64,000 nt of DNA from Leuctra nigra. Lineage: Eukaryota; Arthropoda; Insecta; Plecoptera; Leuctridae. The DNA is taken from the NCBI GenBank assembly GCA_934045905.1, contig OW203761.1, positions 28,446,964 through 28,510,963 of the forward strand. Reading direction: 5' to 3'. Shown here one piece after another: positions 11,101 to 20,680 of this stretch; positions within the stretch are counted from its first letter, which is position 1, and each line of letters begins with the position of its first letter. Under the pieces are notes generated by a model. It was not told where the DNA came from and searched no databases. It was given only the letters and a program-made list of their open reading frames with translations. The position numbers and the translations under genes were made by a program.

Positions 11101-11404
11101 CGCCGAGGTTACTGATAGACTCCAAAGAGCCCACGAGAAGAACAGCCGGATCTACAACCTCCGTCGCCGTCCACTGCAATTTCAACCAGGAGATGTTGTT
11201 TGGAGAAAGACTTTTCCCCAATCAGATGCCGCGCGCTACTTCACGGCGAAGTTAGCACCGAAGTATACGCGGTGCTTCATCCACAAGCGGGTGTCCAACC
11301 TAGTCTACGAGCTGCGGGAGGAAGATGGGCGAGTACTTCCAACCAGGTGGCACGTACAAGATCTCAAGCCGGATGCGACGCCCGAAGCAGAAGATAATTT
11401 ATAA
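8159..11404 (+). CDS. pol: Pol polyprotein: protease, RT, RNase H, integrase
   Basis: Open from 8159 to the stop at ~11402. Positions here count from GTG 8258; no ATG start lies near the N-terminus, so expression probably relies on frameshifting. The aspartic protease shows LLDSGASRTILG (about residue 40). The reverse transcriptase has YLDD at 346-349. RNase H has TDASEVGLGAV (Asp ~501), then TTELECLAVVWAVEKF and TDHHSL. The integrase has an HHCC arm from about 694 (YHDQPTAGH...CKVCQ) and a catalytic triad at about D764, D824 and E859. A C-terminal GPY-like module (FQPGDVVW...) ends the protein. No frameshift, stop or missing catalytic residue was seen. It copies element RNA and integrates the DNA. 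Confidence 0.95.
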   Translation, partial: TCGKSSSGSSVGRTPPAKLICSPPNEEWCDWLDVVANHSLRAKLDHILASAGNDSRPSLKVHVLGIAMQGLLDSGASRTILGRGGWEKIKALHPPLRKMEAGMVRVADGRSCQVLGEADLPIELDGRVKVLPILVVPLLERALYLGIDFWKTMRFVPDVAQGTWTFSDSGEIPRVAECTQIKDRLSPKERIQLEKMVTDLMALPQDKLGVTGLVHHKIDTGDAAPIKQRYYPYSPVIQKQINKELDEMLRDGVVEPSTSAWSSPIMLVEKPDSKAFRVCIDFRRVNAVTKRDAYPLPYVSAILDRLRNATYMSSLDLKTAYWQVPLEEESKEKTAFAVAGRGLFQFRRMPFGLHNSPATWQRLIDRVLGPELDPHVFVYLDDVIIVTPTFEAHFEVLQKVLQKLKAAGLTLNKDKCQFGRSELKYLGYMVDEGGLRVNTEKVTAMINYPTPKNVTEVRRFIGLASWYRRFVPDFATKMVPLNELTKGVRKGQRNPPWKWEEKHDLAFRQIKSHLVEAPLLTCPDFNRPFLIQTDASEVGLGAVISQEFEDGEKVIAYASRSLTKSERVYTTTELECLAVVWAVEKFRPYVEGSPFTVITDHHSLIWLHNLKDPRGRLARWAIRLQQYSFEILHRPGRNHAVPDALSRSVGLLESIEITKDDHDDWYTAQLKKVMDYPQNYPNWKAEDDKLWKRLLRRKKQFLLTPEDEGWRMVVPRSLRKSLLVEYHDQPTAGHLGTFKTIKRISETYYWPGMAADISRYVQKCKVCQSLKPVQQLPAGLMGSQREVTNPWQMISTDLMGPFPVSSKQNRFLLVIADCFTKYTLLFPLRTATAEKIAQIMEHEVFLVYGAPQYVICDNGTQYTSKQFVDKVTGYGGKILYNPNYHPQANPTERINRVLKTMIASYVKDNHRSWDKNLPQLRHAICTATHEATGFTPAFLNFGRELFLSGTSYRKLEEDGYAPRMGPREPRAKLLKELPALYAEVTDRLQRAHEKNSRIYNLRRRPLQFQPGDVVWRKTFPQSDAARYFTAKLAPKYTRCFIHKRVSNLVYELREEDGRVLPTRWHVQDLKPDATPEAEDNL
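8165..8171 (+). promoter_or_regulatory. Candidate -1 ribosomal frameshift site
   Basis: GGGAAAA is read in the gag frame as ..G GGA AAA, which fits the X_XXY_YYZ slippery pattern. It lies inside the 34-nt overlap, 9 nt after the last pol-frame stop (TGA 8156) and 19 nt before the gag stop. Slipping by -1 places the ribosome exactly in the pol frame. A GC-rich tract follows at 8171-8210, but no strong stem was demonstrated by eye. Confidence 0.7.
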
Positions 11405-11415
11405 AATAAATTCTT

Positions 11416-11434
11416 AAAAGAGGAAAAGGTGGAG
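11416..11434 (+). promoter_or_regulatory. Polypurine tract
   Basis: AAAAGAGGAAAAGGTGGAG lies 2 nt before the 3' LTR. It is the expected plus-strand primer for reverse transcription. Confidence 0.8.
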
Positions 11435-11436
11435 TT

Positions 11437-11837
11437 TGTAACATGTAAACTGAGGGAGGGCGGCCGCCCGAGGTCAACCGGTCATACCACCCCTCACGCG
11501 CTCGAGCAGGGGCTCGAGAGTGGTTGACCGGCGAGCGACGGAACTGGTTGTGTTGTGTGTTGTCAGAGAGAGAGACGTTTCTAGAAGCCGACGCAGGCAA
11601 CTGATTTTTGTACAGAGAAAGAGTGTTGATGATTATTATTTGTCGGACTGTCTTACGACGACTTGTGCTGTGGGATTAAGAGTTATTAAAAGTGTTGTTC
11701 AAGTGTGATTGTGTTCAAGGTGTTTGTTTTACGAGCTTCGTGCTTCCTCGTACCCCAGAAGCACGTGGCGCCCATCCCCGTCCGCCAGCGTTCCCCCACC
11801 CACCCCATTCCACCGTTAAGAAGGGGCAAACGTTATA
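11437..11837 (+). repeat. 3' LTR
   Basis: Matches the 5' LTR over 401 bp with no difference noticed. It is followed by the second TGGC target copy. Confidence 0.95.
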
Positions 11838-11841
11838 TGGC

Positions 11842-12676
11842 TAATATGTTTTATTTAAATGGAATTTCAGTTCGAGATGTTGCCCGTTTCGGTACTCGCT
11901 TATCAAAGCGTTATACAGAGCGTTTTCCTAGTTTTATATAGCATAATGAGACGGAAATTATGTAAAAAATATAAAAAGATAGTTTATTATGTTCCAGTTA
12001 GTGTGAAGTTTTATAGCTTTATTGTCGTGCTTTTTCATTGCATGTAATTCATCAGCAACAGAAAACGAGTACTCCACACGTGGGATGTCATTACGACGTA
12101 ATGGCAAATAAACTTGGTCTGTTGGTCGTTTTGAGCGGCTCGAAACAATGCGGTTTCATCAGAGTCGTGCTCTCGGGTGGGTCGAGTCAGGAAGTGCGAG
12201 AGAGACGTTAGAGGCCAAGAATGGAGCCGCAGCATCCAGCGTATGAAGAACACGAGTAGCTGATGCGAGTCAACACTGTTCTCGAGTTTCCAAGACGACG
12301 GAAAAGCGCAGATTGCGCGATGCACGCGAGTCGCCTTTTGTATTGTTTGTCGGCAATTGTTGTCGGGAACAAAAGCGTTCGAGTGTTGTTTGATGAAATC
12401 AGGTGGAGTGTCGGAGAAGTGCAACTTTCTTCCATCTGAAGCGTACAAACTGTCTAGTTGGTGATCTCCAGTGAAAAGCACGAGAAAACACAGGATTTTG
12501 AGCCGAGCTATTATAAGGTGGTTTATCCTAAACCAATATGCAGACATAAAAGCAGATAACAAAAAACATTGATAAATGACTATAGCTTCGCGATAAAATG
12601 AAATGATAAAAATATTAATGCACAAAGAAAAAATTGTAAAAAATTGTTACAAATATTGACCAGATTTAAAAAGAAT
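11842..12676. other. No recognisable gene
   Basis: Host flank of the retrotransposon. A GC-richer block at 12090-12440 gives a 196-codon minus-strand ORF (12625-12035), but its translation shows no recognised motif and carries no splice context. It is left unannotated as a gene. Confidence 0.4.
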
Positions 12677-12897
12677 TGTACACTCAACAAATGATAAAAC
12701 GGTATTTGAAAAAATTCATTGTCTGAAAAAATCATAGGTAAAAAAATGTGATGGCATTATCCGATGAAGTCTATGCTAACTCGTCATAGTAGTTGCGCTC
12801 TGATTTAATTGATAATAACAATGATCGATTGTCAAGGAACTGATCAGCAGCCAATCCGTTTTGTTCAAATACCGTTTTATGATTTGTTGGGTGTACC
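12677..12897. mobile_element. MITE family A, copy 2
   Basis: 221 bp. The left TIR begins TGTACACTCAACAAATGATA and the right reverse-complement reads GTACACCCAACAAATCATA; both continue to ACGGTATTTGAA. The core matches the copy at 3729 in the same orientation (GATGAAGTCTATGCTAAC, GATTGTCAAGGAACTGATC). Confidence 0.85.
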
Positions 12898-13016
12898 TAA
12901 TAAACATCGCAATCAATGAGAAAGTTTGTTACGAAGTTCATGATGAAAATAAAGTTATCTCCTCTCCTAACTGTCTCAGCTTCCGTTTGGTCTACGTCGA
13001 GAGGGTGGTGACTTAC

Positions 13017-13329
13017 TTGGCTGTCCGGAAGAAGATGGCGCACCCGTCGACGTACTTCCGGTCGTTCTCCGCCATCGTCTTGGCGCGCGACTTGGGCGAG
13101 AAGATGCCGTCGTATCCGTCTCGCTTGAGCTCGGGGAGGAAGTAGTTGTAGAACTGACTCGTCTCCACCTCCTGCAGGCTGATGATGTCGGCGGCGTAGT
13201 GCCGGATCTCGTCCAGGATCCCCTTCTTGCGGTACTCCCATTCCAGCGCCCAGCTCGGACAGTAGCCGTACATCTGCCTCGTCGCGTACTTGTCGCACAG
13301 CACGTTGTAGCACATCACGGTGAATATGC
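13017..13329 (-). CDS. CNOT6: CNOT6/twin exon, start of the nuclease domain
   Basis: 313 bp between TTGCAG|GCATATTC and GCCAA|GTAAGT. It begins with 2 nt of a split codon and ends with 2 nt. It carries the VMCYNVLCDKYATRQ and ISLQEVET motifs of the EEP nuclease. It is intact. A palindromic MITE starts 62 nt upstream of its acceptor. Confidence 0.95.
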
Positions 13330-15862
13330 CTGCAACATTCACGGCGTTTTAGTGCTGTTTCACGTCGCACTGGCCCGTATGCATGATTAAGGCCAATGCA
13401 CAATTGACGCAGACGGACGACGCGGACGGACGACGGAGACGGATACAATGTTAAAGTCGTCATCCGTCCGCGTCCGATTGTGAACAATCAGAGTGAATTT
13501 GTCATACCTAACATCGTATCCGTCGTCCGTCCGCGTCGTCCATCTGCGTCAACTGTGCATCGGCCTTTATGCAGAAGACATGGAGATGATGATAAGGAAG
13601 AGTAAGGATGAACGGTGGGATGGATCATGAAGGGGTGCGTGGCCTATTAGTACGGAACCTCTCAAGCAATTGCTTCCCGACTGAGGGAAACTACGACTTA
13701 ACCTCAGTCAGAAAGGACAGCAACGGGAATCGAAGCTGGGGCCGGACCGGGGGGGGGGGGGAGGCTTTAGGCCGGTGGAACCCGAATTCAGGGGGATTAC
13801 CATCTCGAGAGGGGAGGCCGGCCCGAGGGGAGGCATGGGACTAGGTCGACCCTGGACTGCACTTAGTAGGGACCAGCCTGTAATGTGAGGCGGCCCCTTA
13901 AGCCCCACCACCACATCAAGGTGGCAGTCCATTGGTGAGGCCTCCAGATTGAAAGCCCCGGGCGTTACTGAGCCAACTTGCTACATTCCAACATGTATTG
14001 AGTTTTAGTTGCGTTCCTTTCAGTTGTGTCCTATTCTGGTTATATAACAAGAAATTAGACAGATAGAAGAGTCGAGTACTGGGGTGCGATCATATGAAAT
14101 GTTCTCGTGTGACAGCTTCTCATCTCACCCGCGAGGGTCGGGAATAACATTGAGATGAGAAAACCTGTCACGCGAGGACAAAGTCGTCATTTTATATGAT
14201 GGCACACCTGGAGACCACCGAGTACATTAATGTATATACGCTTGAAGGCAATCAAACCATCGTAGAACAAACTTACGTTTCACACTTCAAACTTACATCT
14301 TACATTTCTTCGTTCCAAATCAACGTCGTTTGAACTTTTCACAAATCCGACTACACTCTATAATGTCTCTATTAGTTCGGGAGTAAAAAGAGGTATTACA
14401 GTTCGCACATGAAGAGCCCTAATTAATTGCAGGAATTGGGCGGAGTGTAAGACCTCTTATTATGAGAAGAACTTTTAATTTAAGTAATTAAAACATCTCA
14501 CACTTGCATGCAAATCGTATTTCATCACTCATTGTCAGCCACAGAGTCTCCTTGAGAGTTGGACAGAAAGTGAGTTGCACTCGCCGCAAGGGCAGGAACT
14601 CGTCCAGCTGAGAACTCCGAGAAGTTCCGGGAAGAACTCATTTAATTACACATGTCAATCCAGCCTGATTGAAATTTATTTATGACTGAGCAATTAAATA
14701 CGGCAGAAATAGACGTGTAAGAAAATACCAAGGAACGTTGGAGATAATTCTGAAAGGTAATAATTCAGAAGTGTATTTGAAGGTGAGGCAGTACAAGATA
14801 TTTTCTCTTGTTTTTGCGGTAGCGTTTTGATCACAGGTTGTAAGCAAGAATCACTCAGTTTGCAGCTTGCAGACTTTTAATAACATATCTTCAGACCCGA
14901 GTGGAGAGAATTTAAATTTGACGAGGAGGTAATTATTGAAAATCTTCACAAAATATCCATCGTTTTGGTGATTTTTTTGTTCACACGATAAGGGCAATCA
15001 ACTTGTCGGCGTACACAGCAGTTGGCCTTGGAGGAGCTCATCTTGCGCACGCACATTGCAGCTTATGTTATGAAATATGCTGGCGGCAGAGACTCTGCAC
15101 AAAAATTATTGAATACTTAAATAACAAAAAAACTTTGCGATCTCATGAGCGGTGAGCGAGCTGGAGATTGATGACTGTGAACCGGGTTCAAGGTGAGGAC
15201 CAGAGGCGTCCCAGGTTCGATCCCAGTGGCATACTGACACTCGCGGACAAGCCAATCATAGACAAGTGGGGTTTAGTGGACTGTATACTGAGCGTCTATT
15301 TATCCGATACGTTTTGAGTACAAAAGCGATTAGGTACAATATGGACGATTTGCAAGACGTAATTACAAAATATATAATTAGCATGTATTACATTGCATTT
15401 ATTTTGCGCACAAGTACCGTATAAAACTCAATATTATCGAACTCAAGATCAATCCAAGTTTGAATTCACAATTTGACTGAACATGTCAGGAAAGGGACTA
15501 GATAGTGCAGAATGAATGCATGAATTGAAAGCTCATCTCTTACAAACAGTCCCGACTCCTGGTAATTGTATGAGGGCCGAAATTGAAGTCATCCGGTACT
15601 TACGGGCCTGGTGAGAGGGAGGAGGTAGTGGACCCTGGATGAAGACAGCCGGTATACTTACATGTGGGCCTTGTTCTGTTGGGCCTGGTGAGAGGGATGA
15701 AGACAGCCGGTACTTACATGTGGGCTTGTTCTGTTGGGCCTGGTGAGAGGGAGGAGGTAGTGGGCCCTGGATGAAGACAGCCGGTATACTTACATGTGGG
15801 CCTTGTTCTGTTGGGCCTGGTGAGAGGGATCCACGGCCGCTGTGGAGGATTGGCGGCCGTCA
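13017..15862 (-). CDS. CNOT6: CCR4-NOT deadenylase subunit CNOT6 / twin (partial, 2 exons)
   Basis: Exons 15862-15794 and 13329-13017 encode the linker and start of the exonuclease-endonuclease-phosphatase domain of CCR4, the Mg2+-dependent poly(A)-specific 3'-5' exonuclease of the cytoplasmic CCR4-NOT complex. The first reads PPQRPWIPLTRPNRTRPT. The second continues CIFTVMCYNVLCDKYATRQM, then GYCPSWALEWEYRKKGILDEI, then ADIISLQEVE with the catalytic Glu, and ends at VDGCAIFFRTAK. This wording is nearly invariant from flies to humans. Upstream leucine-rich-repeat exons and downstream nuclease exons were not found here, so they must lie outside the window or in introns I could not resolve. The downstream intron would then exceed 13 kb and contain the Myb/SANT gene and the LTR retrotransposon (inference). 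Confidence 0.93.
13391..13565. mobile_element. Palindromic MITE next to the CNOT6 exon
   Basis: About 175 bp with near-symmetric ~60-bp arms: left GGCCAATGCACAATTGACGC, right the complement of GGCCGATGCACAGTTGACGC, both followed by GACGGACGACGCGGACGGAC-like sequence. It is flanked by TTAA/TTTA. The arms can form a long GC-rich hairpin in the CNOT6 pre-mRNA. Confidence 0.8.
13578..13985 (-). mobile_element. tRNA-derived SINE (family B), composite copy
   Basis: It shares GGCCTATTAGTA, GACTGAGGGAAA, CAGTCAGAAAGGA and GGGAATCGAA with the full copy at 63149, in the same orientation (tRNA head on the minus strand, at the right). After a 13-G run at 13749-13761 a second, diverged unit follows and ends CTGAGCCAACTTGCTACATTCC, so it looks dimeric or rearranged. 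It lies in the CNOT6 intron. Confidence 0.65.
14081..14209. mobile_element. Hairpin MITE (~129 bp)
   Basis: The arms GGTGCGATCATATGAAATG and the complement of GGTGTGCCATCATATAAAATG face each other. Inner segments CTTCTCATCTCA and TGAGATGAGAAAA also pair. It lies in the CNOT6 intron and has no coding content. Confidence 0.7.
14210..15597. other. CNOT6 intron, nothing further seen
   Basis: No coding exon, RNA gene or clear repeat was recognised. Confidence 0.4.
15598..15793 (-). repeat. Tandem duplication of the CNOT6 exon end and donor site
   Basis: Downstream (minus strand) of the exon ending at 15794, the exon's 3' end (CTCACCAGGCCCAACAGAAC...CACAT) plus the GTAAGT donor recurs. GTAAGT motifs lie at 15793-15788 (in use), 15717-15712, 15661-15656 and 15603-15598, linked by CCGGCTGTCTTCATCC. 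The last copy lacks most of the exonic part. Unit lengths vary (about 55-76 bp). Confidence 0.85.
15794..15862 (-). CDS. CNOT6: CNOT6/twin exon, linker before the nuclease domain
   Basis: 69 bp between GTTGTTTCAG|TGACG and CCCACAT|GTAAGT, phase 1 to phase 1. It encodes TAANPPQRPWIPLTRPNRTRPT, the equivalent of the PPPRSWIMLQEPDRTRPT stretch in vertebrate CNOT6 as I recall it. The split Cys codon joins the 13329 exon. Its 3' end is tandemly duplicated downstream. Confidence 0.9.
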
Positions 15863-16539
15863 CTGAAACAACAGAAACAAATACGTGAACACTTAGCTCA
15901 CAAGGAAACAAACATCTTCGCGCTGATCAGTATAATCATTCTAAATCATCATCACCACGGTGCGATCATCTCGACCATGATCTCCTCCAATACACACATC
16001 AGCCTTCCAATAGTGTGCGCAATTGTCGATAACAACCGACCCTCCCACTTCAGTAACAATTCGAATATTATTTGAAGATGTTTGTACCAGACATATTCTC
16101 TAGCCGATTGCATCGAACCCCCCCCCCCCCCCCCCCCCCCCTTCGAGAGCCCACTCGTGAGTCATCCGCCATCTCCACATCCTGCCGATGAGTGGCGTGG
16201 GTGGAGGTGCCACGAATCCTAATCGCTATTAGTAATCGCGGCGAGCCCCGCGGCAGTTACACCTTCACGAGCTGGAGTTTATCTCTCCGACGAGCGCAGA
16301 CGCCCGATTGTTCACCAGTTGGGAGGTGCACAAATAACGTAATATTTTGACCGACTCGAAAGCGAATACAAACAACAATAACAATTTCGTATTGACCCAT
16401 GGCATCGACTCCTATGCCTCACTGTTGCATTCTAATTCACGATTGTTGTTCGCTCGCGGATCGTGACTCGCAGTCGGTTGCTATTCTCACGCCCTCGCCG
16501 TCAGCCCGTCAGCCACCCGACGCCACTGTCAGGTACTCG
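15863..16539. other. CNOT6 intron with a 24-base C tract
   Basis: An uninterrupted run of C at 16118-16141 is the only notable feature; G/C homopolymers are prone to assembly error. No gene was recognised. Confidence 0.5.
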
Positions 16540-16675
16540 CCAGGTACTGGACACCAGGCACTAGGCGCCAGGTACCAGGTACTGGACACCAGGCACTGGC
16601 GCCAGAGGTACTGGATACCAGGCACTAGGCGCCAGGTACTGGACACCAGGCACTAGGCGCCAGGTACCAGGACCC
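16540..16675. repeat. Short GC-rich minisatellite
   Basis: Repeated CAGGTACTGGACACCAGGCA and CTAGGCGCCAGGTAC blocks occur about four times with variation. The 62-85 codon ORFs across it are by-products of the repetition. Confidence 0.8.
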
Positions 16676-19600
16676 TCAGCAACTCCACTCAATAGAGAGT
16701 ATTCATGATTTTTTAAAGTTATTTTTTTTATTATAACAACATATTTGGACTACAGAAGACATCACAAAAGAGTACATTTTTATTAATAAATATGAAATTT
16801 AATTAACAGCAATGTGGAAATGACGTTACTCAACAGGATTTGTGTTTTCCCGCCAAAATGTTAACAGAATTAAAATTTAATATCTATGAATGAAAATGTA
16901 CACCTTTTGGAGTAAATGGGTTCTAATACATGTATGCATATTCCCTATTGGTACCAGGCAACTGGCCAGTCAGGTCCAACGCCGGGGCAGTTACCCCGAA
17001 GTACTCGACGCCTCAACTCGACGCCGTCGCAGTTACCCCGAAGTACTCGACGGCCCTACTACGAGGCCCGGTGCACAGCTAGGGACTTGACAGAGGCATC
17101 AGGGACCAGAGGCGTGGTCACCCGGCGCTGTATTCCGCGTGGAAAGTAAATGTCAAGGAAGCAAACGAGATGACGAGCGTGATTGTCGATCATGATTTAC
17201 ACTCGAGAATCGATCGATGATTTCAGAATGACGTCAGGTATTTAAAGGACAAACTTTTTAAATGACTGAGGAACGGTCTCGAAAAGATTCAAGTGTACCC
17301 GAAGTTTCTGCACGGTAACGGGAGTGCGGTTTATGAAAATCGAAAGTAATTTAAGCTTGAAGGAGATTATATAAGACATGCCCTGAAGATACTTTCAGAT
17401 ATTTTTTTACCTGATAGCTGTTCACTATACACAGCGAATTCCAATAGATTCACACCAACAAACAAAATGAAATAGTGCCCCTTTCTAATAATGAATCCGA
17501 GGTTGCGAAGCAAAAAATAACCCCAAATTTGAAACCTGTTTAACCACAACAAACTTACGAAGATCAGCCGATTTCTACCAATGCATCTTGTACAATGATG
17601 AATTTCTCGCTTACTCTCGGTGGCGTGCTGAATGGTTCGTGATTGGTTATTATTAGAAGCGTGTCTGCTTCATCAACGCATTAGAAATGAACTTGAAAAT
17701 AAATCAAGCGACAGCTCGGACTCACGGTGATCTCACAAGGAGTGCCACAAGGTCATACCATGGGCTCGTTATTACTTTTCATACACATTTCCACGAATTA
17801 CTAAACAATAGGCGGGAGTGATCTCACAAAGAAAATCACGTGGAACGAACCGCGATTAGATCTTAAGTAGGTACGACGAGATACTTTTATAGTAATTGAG
17901 ATATCAAATTTTGACAGGTTAAAAGGTTATGCATTGTAGGTAGCGAAGGCAGGAGGGCCACGTTTGCGATCGGGGTATTTAGGCAGCACAGCTAGACACC
18001 TAAAAGCATTCGTATATCAACTACTATTCAACTTGGAACTATTCTACGATATGAAATGTCATCAGAGTCATAATGAAGTGCGATTCCAAGAGACGTTACG
18101 ATTCAGATTTAATTTCTGAGAAATCCAACATCTGCCACCATTTGTGAAATTATAGCTTCAATTAAATAGCAACATTTTACCTTGTTAAATTTTATTTATA
18201 ATATATAAATGTGAATTCATGGCCGCGAACGTAAATCTAATTGAATAAAGTGCAAGTACATGCTTCAGTAAATGCGTCAAGCAATGTTTTAAATGTGTGC
18301 ACAGGAAATGTACAACTGCGCCTTCTATTAGAGAGACTATAACTTATAATAAAGTATATAATAAACCCATTAAACTGCACGTGCTGCACTTCTGCGTAGG
18401 TTCGTTGTTTCTATTCCAATGAAGCGAACACATTATGCCATCTCCTCATTCATGACAGTATAAATACAATATGTCTCCCGACGTTAAGGCTGGGCATCAT
18501 TACGACCCAAACACACGAGCAAATATGTAAATTGAATTTATTTAAAACACCATCAAAGATGGAGAAGACTTAATAAAAACGATCCAACCGACGCGTATCA
18601 AGCTTAGCATAACGTAATTTGTTGTCAGAGGCAAAGCCAAATATGGTTCTGGTTTCGGTTACCATTCAAATAGTCTGAAATGACAGAAGCGATGTCTAGA
18701 TTAACAATGAGAGGAAGAAAGAGAGAGGGATAGAGAGAACAAGGCTCAATCTTTGACTATTGTAAATCCATCCAGACAGATAGTTTCTCAATCCGATGCA
18801 TTTCACTTAATGTTCCTCAACAATGGCGCGGATTTGAATAACGAATAAATAGCCTTCTTGTGTCGCCATGGCACGATTGGCATTTGAATCAAGAGTAATC
18901 TTAGAGAGCATTTTCATATCAAGTCCACGATACAATTCAAATTAATTCTATCTCTTCACGCTCTCGAAAAGATTATTTGCTTGAGAAACAGCTTCGAAAT
19001 GGCAAAGTGTTATTTATTATGTGAGCGGGATCGCAGAACTTTGTTTAGTTGTTGGGACGGACATTCAAGACTGCCACAATGGAATTGGAATGTGTTAAAT
19101 TCTTCACGGTTTCCAAGGAATTTGTTAAATTATTTGCTACTAAAAATGGTACAGTTTGGGAGATTAAGTATTTTGGTCAAATTGCTATAAAAATTGCAAG
19201 ATGACTTTTTATACAAAAATCAGTTGCCAGACTTCAAATTAATTTCAACACTGTATATGGGCAGAGCATAATTCTCACGCAAAAATCGTGCACAAATCTC
19301 CGTAACATCCCAACCCTAAGGCTCTTTTTGAAACCATTGTAGAAATTGTCTGTGAATTACCGAGCGCAATTCGAGGTCGCCCCATGTCTAAACATTACCG
19401 GGGTGGTCCCGAGGAGAGTTGGCCAACACGCTAAAAGGTCTCAAAAAGCGAGTAACAAAGGCAACTGGATTAGAGTTGCCGCACACTCTCGCGGCGACTT
19501 CACGAAGTCACGCTCGCCGCCCTGACCCGCGTGACCCCGAAACACAGAGCTGGAGGTGCATGCGAAGCGTCTCCTTATAAGGTGGGCGGATTTCACCACC

Positions 19601-19680
19601 TGCTAATGCCCGACATCGCGATATCAAGCGCAGCGATTACGAGGCTTTTAATTACGCTTGGTTAATGAGTTGGGTGGTGT
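16676..19680. other. Long stretch without a recognised gene
   Basis: A short tandem pair (CAGTTACCCCGAAGTACTCGACG-like) lies at 16985-17053. The segment 19360-19680 is GC-richer, but neither strand gives a recognisable protein. Nothing else is seen. Confidence 0.4.
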
Positions 19681-20408
19681 GGGAACGATCTGGAGGTGAT
19701 CGGCGATGAACATGTGTCGTCCCATCCGAGAGATCACGATGACTCTCGCGTTGTCTTGCAAAGTAACGATCATGTCAATCAAACGTGATTTCAACCATTT
19801 CACGAGTGAAGGTTCGATTCAATAGTGGGAACGATCGGGAGGTGATCGGCGATGAACATGTGTCGTCCCATCCGAGAGATCACGATGACTCTCGCGTTGT
19901 CTTGCAAAGTAACGATCATGTCAATCAAACGTGATTTCAACCATTTCACGAGTGAAGGTTCGATTCAATAGTGGGAACGATCGGGAGGTGATCGGCGATG
20001 AACATGTGTCGTCCCATCCGAGAGATCGCGATGACTCTCGCGTTGTCTTGCAAAGTAACGATCATGTCAATCATACGTGATTTCAACCATTTCAAGAGTG
20101 ATGGTTCGATTCAATAGTGGGAACGATCTGGAGGTGATCGGCGATGGACATGTGTCGTCCCATCCGAGAGATCACGATGACTCTCGCGTTGTCTTGCAAA
20201 GTAACGATCATGTCAATCGAACGTGATTTCAACCATTTCAAGAGTGAAGGTTCGATTCAATAGTGGGAACGATCTGGAGGTGATCGGCGATGAACATGTG
20301 TCGTCTTATCCGAGAGATCACGATGACTCTCGTGTTGTCTTGCAAAGTAACGATCATGTCAATCAAACGTGTCAACCATTTCAAGAGTGAAGGTTCGATT
20401 CAATACGA
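19681..20408. repeat. 146-bp tandem array, 5 copies
   Basis: GGGAACGAT recurs at 19681, 19827, 19973, 20119 and 20265, a constant 146-bp period. Units contain GGCGATGAACATGTGTCGTC, AGAGATCACGATGACTCTCG and GTAACGATCATGTCAATC and differ by only a few bases. The unit is not a multiple of 3 and no ORF spans it. The homogeneity suggests recent expansion or gene conversion. Confidence 0.92.
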
Positions 20409-20467
20409 GATATTGTTTCACGTGAATGGCGTTCAGGGTTATCATTTGTATTTGTTCTGCAACTAGT

Positions 20468-20680
20468 ATAATGGCGACGGATGAATGATTCTGATGATCA
20501 CCGAGAGATGATGGAGAATAGGTGAGAATAGACGGTGGGAAGGGTGCGGTTGTGGACTATTAACAGGGAACCTTCCAAGCATTAATAACTCAGTCAGGAA
20601 AGTGACTGCGGGAATGGAACCCGGGAGCTTCGGAGTGCAAGTCCACAGCTTTACTGCCTGAACCAACTTGCTCATTCCGA
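20468..20680 (-). mobile_element. tRNA-derived SINE, family B
   Basis: It matches the 63149 copy over ATGGCGACGGATGAATGATT, GGTGGGAAGG, CAGTCAGGAAAG and GGGAATGGAACCCGGG. The last, reversed, is a slightly damaged Pol III B box. The tRNA-like head is at the right, on the minus strand. Confidence 0.8.

Larger units (their letters stand above)
6447..11841 (+). mobile_element. Complete Osvaldo-like Ty3/Gypsy LTR retrotransposon
   Basis: A full element runs from 6451 to 11837 and is flanked by a 4-bp duplication TGGC (6447-6450 and 11838-11841). It contains 401-bp LTRs that appear identical on reading, a tRNA-Lys primer-binding site, gag, pol (protease, RT, RNase H, integrase) in the -1 frame, and a purine-rich tract before the 3' LTR. 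There is no env-like ORF. Identical LTRs, a clean target duplication and open gag and pol indicate a recent insertion that may still be mobile. The tRNA-Lys PBS and 4-bp duplication fit the Osvaldo lineage, but that placement is from memory and was not tested by phylogeny. Confidence 0.95.

Noticed and set aside
12035..12625. 196-codon minus-strand ORF beside the retrotransposon
   Set aside because: Translation looks non-biological (His/Cys/Phe-rich, no domain) and has no splice or promoter support.
16118..16141. Homopolymer C/G tracts (also 13749, 52983, 55456, 55751) as regulatory G-quadruplexes
   Set aside because: Pure homopolymers are common assembly artefacts and show no spaced G-run pattern.
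19681..20408. Possible CRISPR-like array
   Set aside because: Units are directly contiguous 146-bp copies without unique spacers, in a eukaryotic context.
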